The translations under genes and the position numbers were made by a program. The notes beneath the pieces are model-generated. The model worked only from the letters and a program-made list of their open reading frames with translations, searched no databases and had not been told where the DNA came from. This document shows, piece after piece, positions 63,397 to 64,000 of a DNA stretch of 64,000 nt; the first letter of the stretch is position 1; every line of letters begins with the position of its first letter. This DNA is from Flavobacteriales bacterium UBA2669 (GTDB lineage: Bacteria; Bacteroidota; Bacteroidia; Flavobacteriales_E; Vicingaceae): contig DEMN01000004.1 in assembly GCA_002359215.1 (NCBI GenBank), positions 1-64,000 of the forward strand, read 5' to 3'.

Positions 63397-64000
63397 ATGG
63401 ATAAATTACCTTTCATACCTAACCATATTTACAATCGTAGAGCAGATATTCATGCTTTGTATGGTGGTAATTGGCAGAGTGGAATTTGTCCTTCTTCAAG
63501 CTTTCCTTATATCTTTATTTTTTCAGGAAAATCAGGCCATCAACATGGTTATAAAGACGGCTGGGATAATCCAAATGTGTTTACTTATACAGGAGAGGGG
63601 CAAGCGGGTGACATGAAATTTACAAAAGGGAATTTAGCTCTAAGAGATCATCTACTTAATGGTAAAAGAGTATTTCTATTTGAAAGTGAAAAGAAAGGTT
63701 TTGTAAAATTTATTTCTGAAGTTGAATTTTTTGATGCTGATTATTTTGAAACCCACGATACTGCTGGTAAATTAAGATTAGGGATTAAATTCTTTTTTAA
63801 ACGTAAAGGAGCTTATGTCCCTGTCCAACCGAGCTTATTTGATACTCCATTAATTGCTGCTGATTCTCAAGAACAATATGAAATTAAAATTCCAAATGAG
63901 ACGGAAAGAAAAGGCTTAGTAACTTCTCGAGTTGGCCAAGGAGCTTACAGAAAAAGAATCATTCACCGTTGGGAATACAAATGTGCTGTTACAGGTTTTG
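63397..64000 (+). CDS. HNH endonuclease with ScoMcrA/SRA-like N-terminal domain, cut by the right edge
   Basis: The ATG at 63397, 6 bases after hsdR, opens 201 codons to the edge. Residues about 5-130 contain HALYGGNWQSGI, GYKDGW, FTYTGEGQAGDM and a basic/aromatic strand KGFVKFISEVEF. This pattern matches the SRA-like DNA-reading domain seen in ScoMcrA-type type IV enzymes. From about residue 178, RVGQGAYRKRIIHRWEYKC starts an HNH nuclease domain that continues outside the window. It probably cleaves DNA with modified or mismatched bases. It is in the same operon as hsdR. Confidence 0.8.
   Translation, partial: MDKLPFIPNHIYNRRADIHALYGGNWQSGICPSSSFPYIFIFSGKSGHQHGYKDGWDNPNVFTYTGEGQAGDMKFTKGNLALRDHLLNGKRVFLFESEKKGFVKFISEVEFFDADYFETHDTAGKLRLGIKFFFKRKGAYVPVQPSLFDTPLIAADSQEQYEIKIPNETERKGLVTSRVGQGAYRKRIIHRWEYKCAVTGF

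Noticed and set aside
49340..64000. Prophage, transposon or integrative element carrying the defence genes
   Set aside because: No integrase, transposase, terminal repeat or tRNA is visible in the window. The right boundary is outside, so this cannot be settled.
1..64000. CRISPR arrays, tRNA or rRNA genes, riboswitches
   Set aside because: No regularly spaced repeats were seen. Gaps are all under 300 bases, and none contains a cloverleaf or a recognisable aptamer by eye.

Overview
This 64 kb window is a contiguous, gene-dense stretch of a low-GC (roughly one-third G+C by eye) chromosome from a member of the Bacteroidota, most likely order Flavobacteriales. The reasons are the gene families present (RibBA, fused DAHP synthase/chorismate mutase, fused FTCD, a PrcB-like lipoprotein, a DUF7793-like protein, Bacteroidota-type Lgt and TamB), the absence of Shine-Dalgarno sequences, and many upstream sequences matching the Bacteroidota -7 promoter box TAnnTTTG, some with TTTG about 19-20 bases further upstream. 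I see no rRNA, tRNA, CRISPR array, insertion sequence or integrase. No intergenic gap exceeds 300 bases.

Region 1 (1-5033) is the N-terminal 1,677 residues of a very large multi-PAS/GAF sensor histidine kinase whose catalytic half lies beyond the left edge. Region 2 (about 5.1-49.3 kb) is ordinary core genome. It holds folate one-carbon enzymes (ftcD, fhs, glyA), riboflavin (ribBA), aromatic amino acid (DAHPS-CM), pyridoxine (pdxJ) and tyrosine-degradation (fahA) enzymes. It also holds dnaA, topoisomerase IV/gyrase subunit A, ruvX, tsaD, mtaB, lgt, tamB, an MsbA-type exporter, an Omp85-family protein and several lipoproteins. Three very small ORFs that are easy to miss are annotated: a 43-aa membrane protein upstream of the DAHPS-CM operon, a 49-aa membrane protein with a near-perfect promoter, and a 28-aa ORF ahead of the MsbA-like gene. 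Four rho-independent terminator hairpins are visible.

Region 3 (49,340-64,000 and beyond) is a defence island that starts abruptly, with its first ATG inside the stop region of a glutathione peroxidase gene. It has two blocks. Block A is tightly coupled: hsdM1, a fused GmrSD-like DUF262/DUF1524 protein, hsdM2, hsdS, and a 1,228-aa TIR-STAND protein. Block B begins after a 163-base gap that carries a perfect inverted repeat with 21-base arms, placed directly against a -7 promoter box. It contains a winged-helix protein, an AbiEii-like nucleotidyltransferase, hsdR, and an HNH endonuclease with an ScoMcrA/SRA-like N-terminus that runs off the right edge. The modification and specificity genes are therefore in one unit. 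The restriction motor/nuclease sits behind what looks like the autoregulated promoter of a toxin-antitoxin-like pair, and a TIR NADase-type abortive-infection gene is embedded between S and R. My main hypothesis is a layered type I system with regulated restriction and a built-in back-up suicide arm. I do not recognise this exact arrangement, but I could not search for it.
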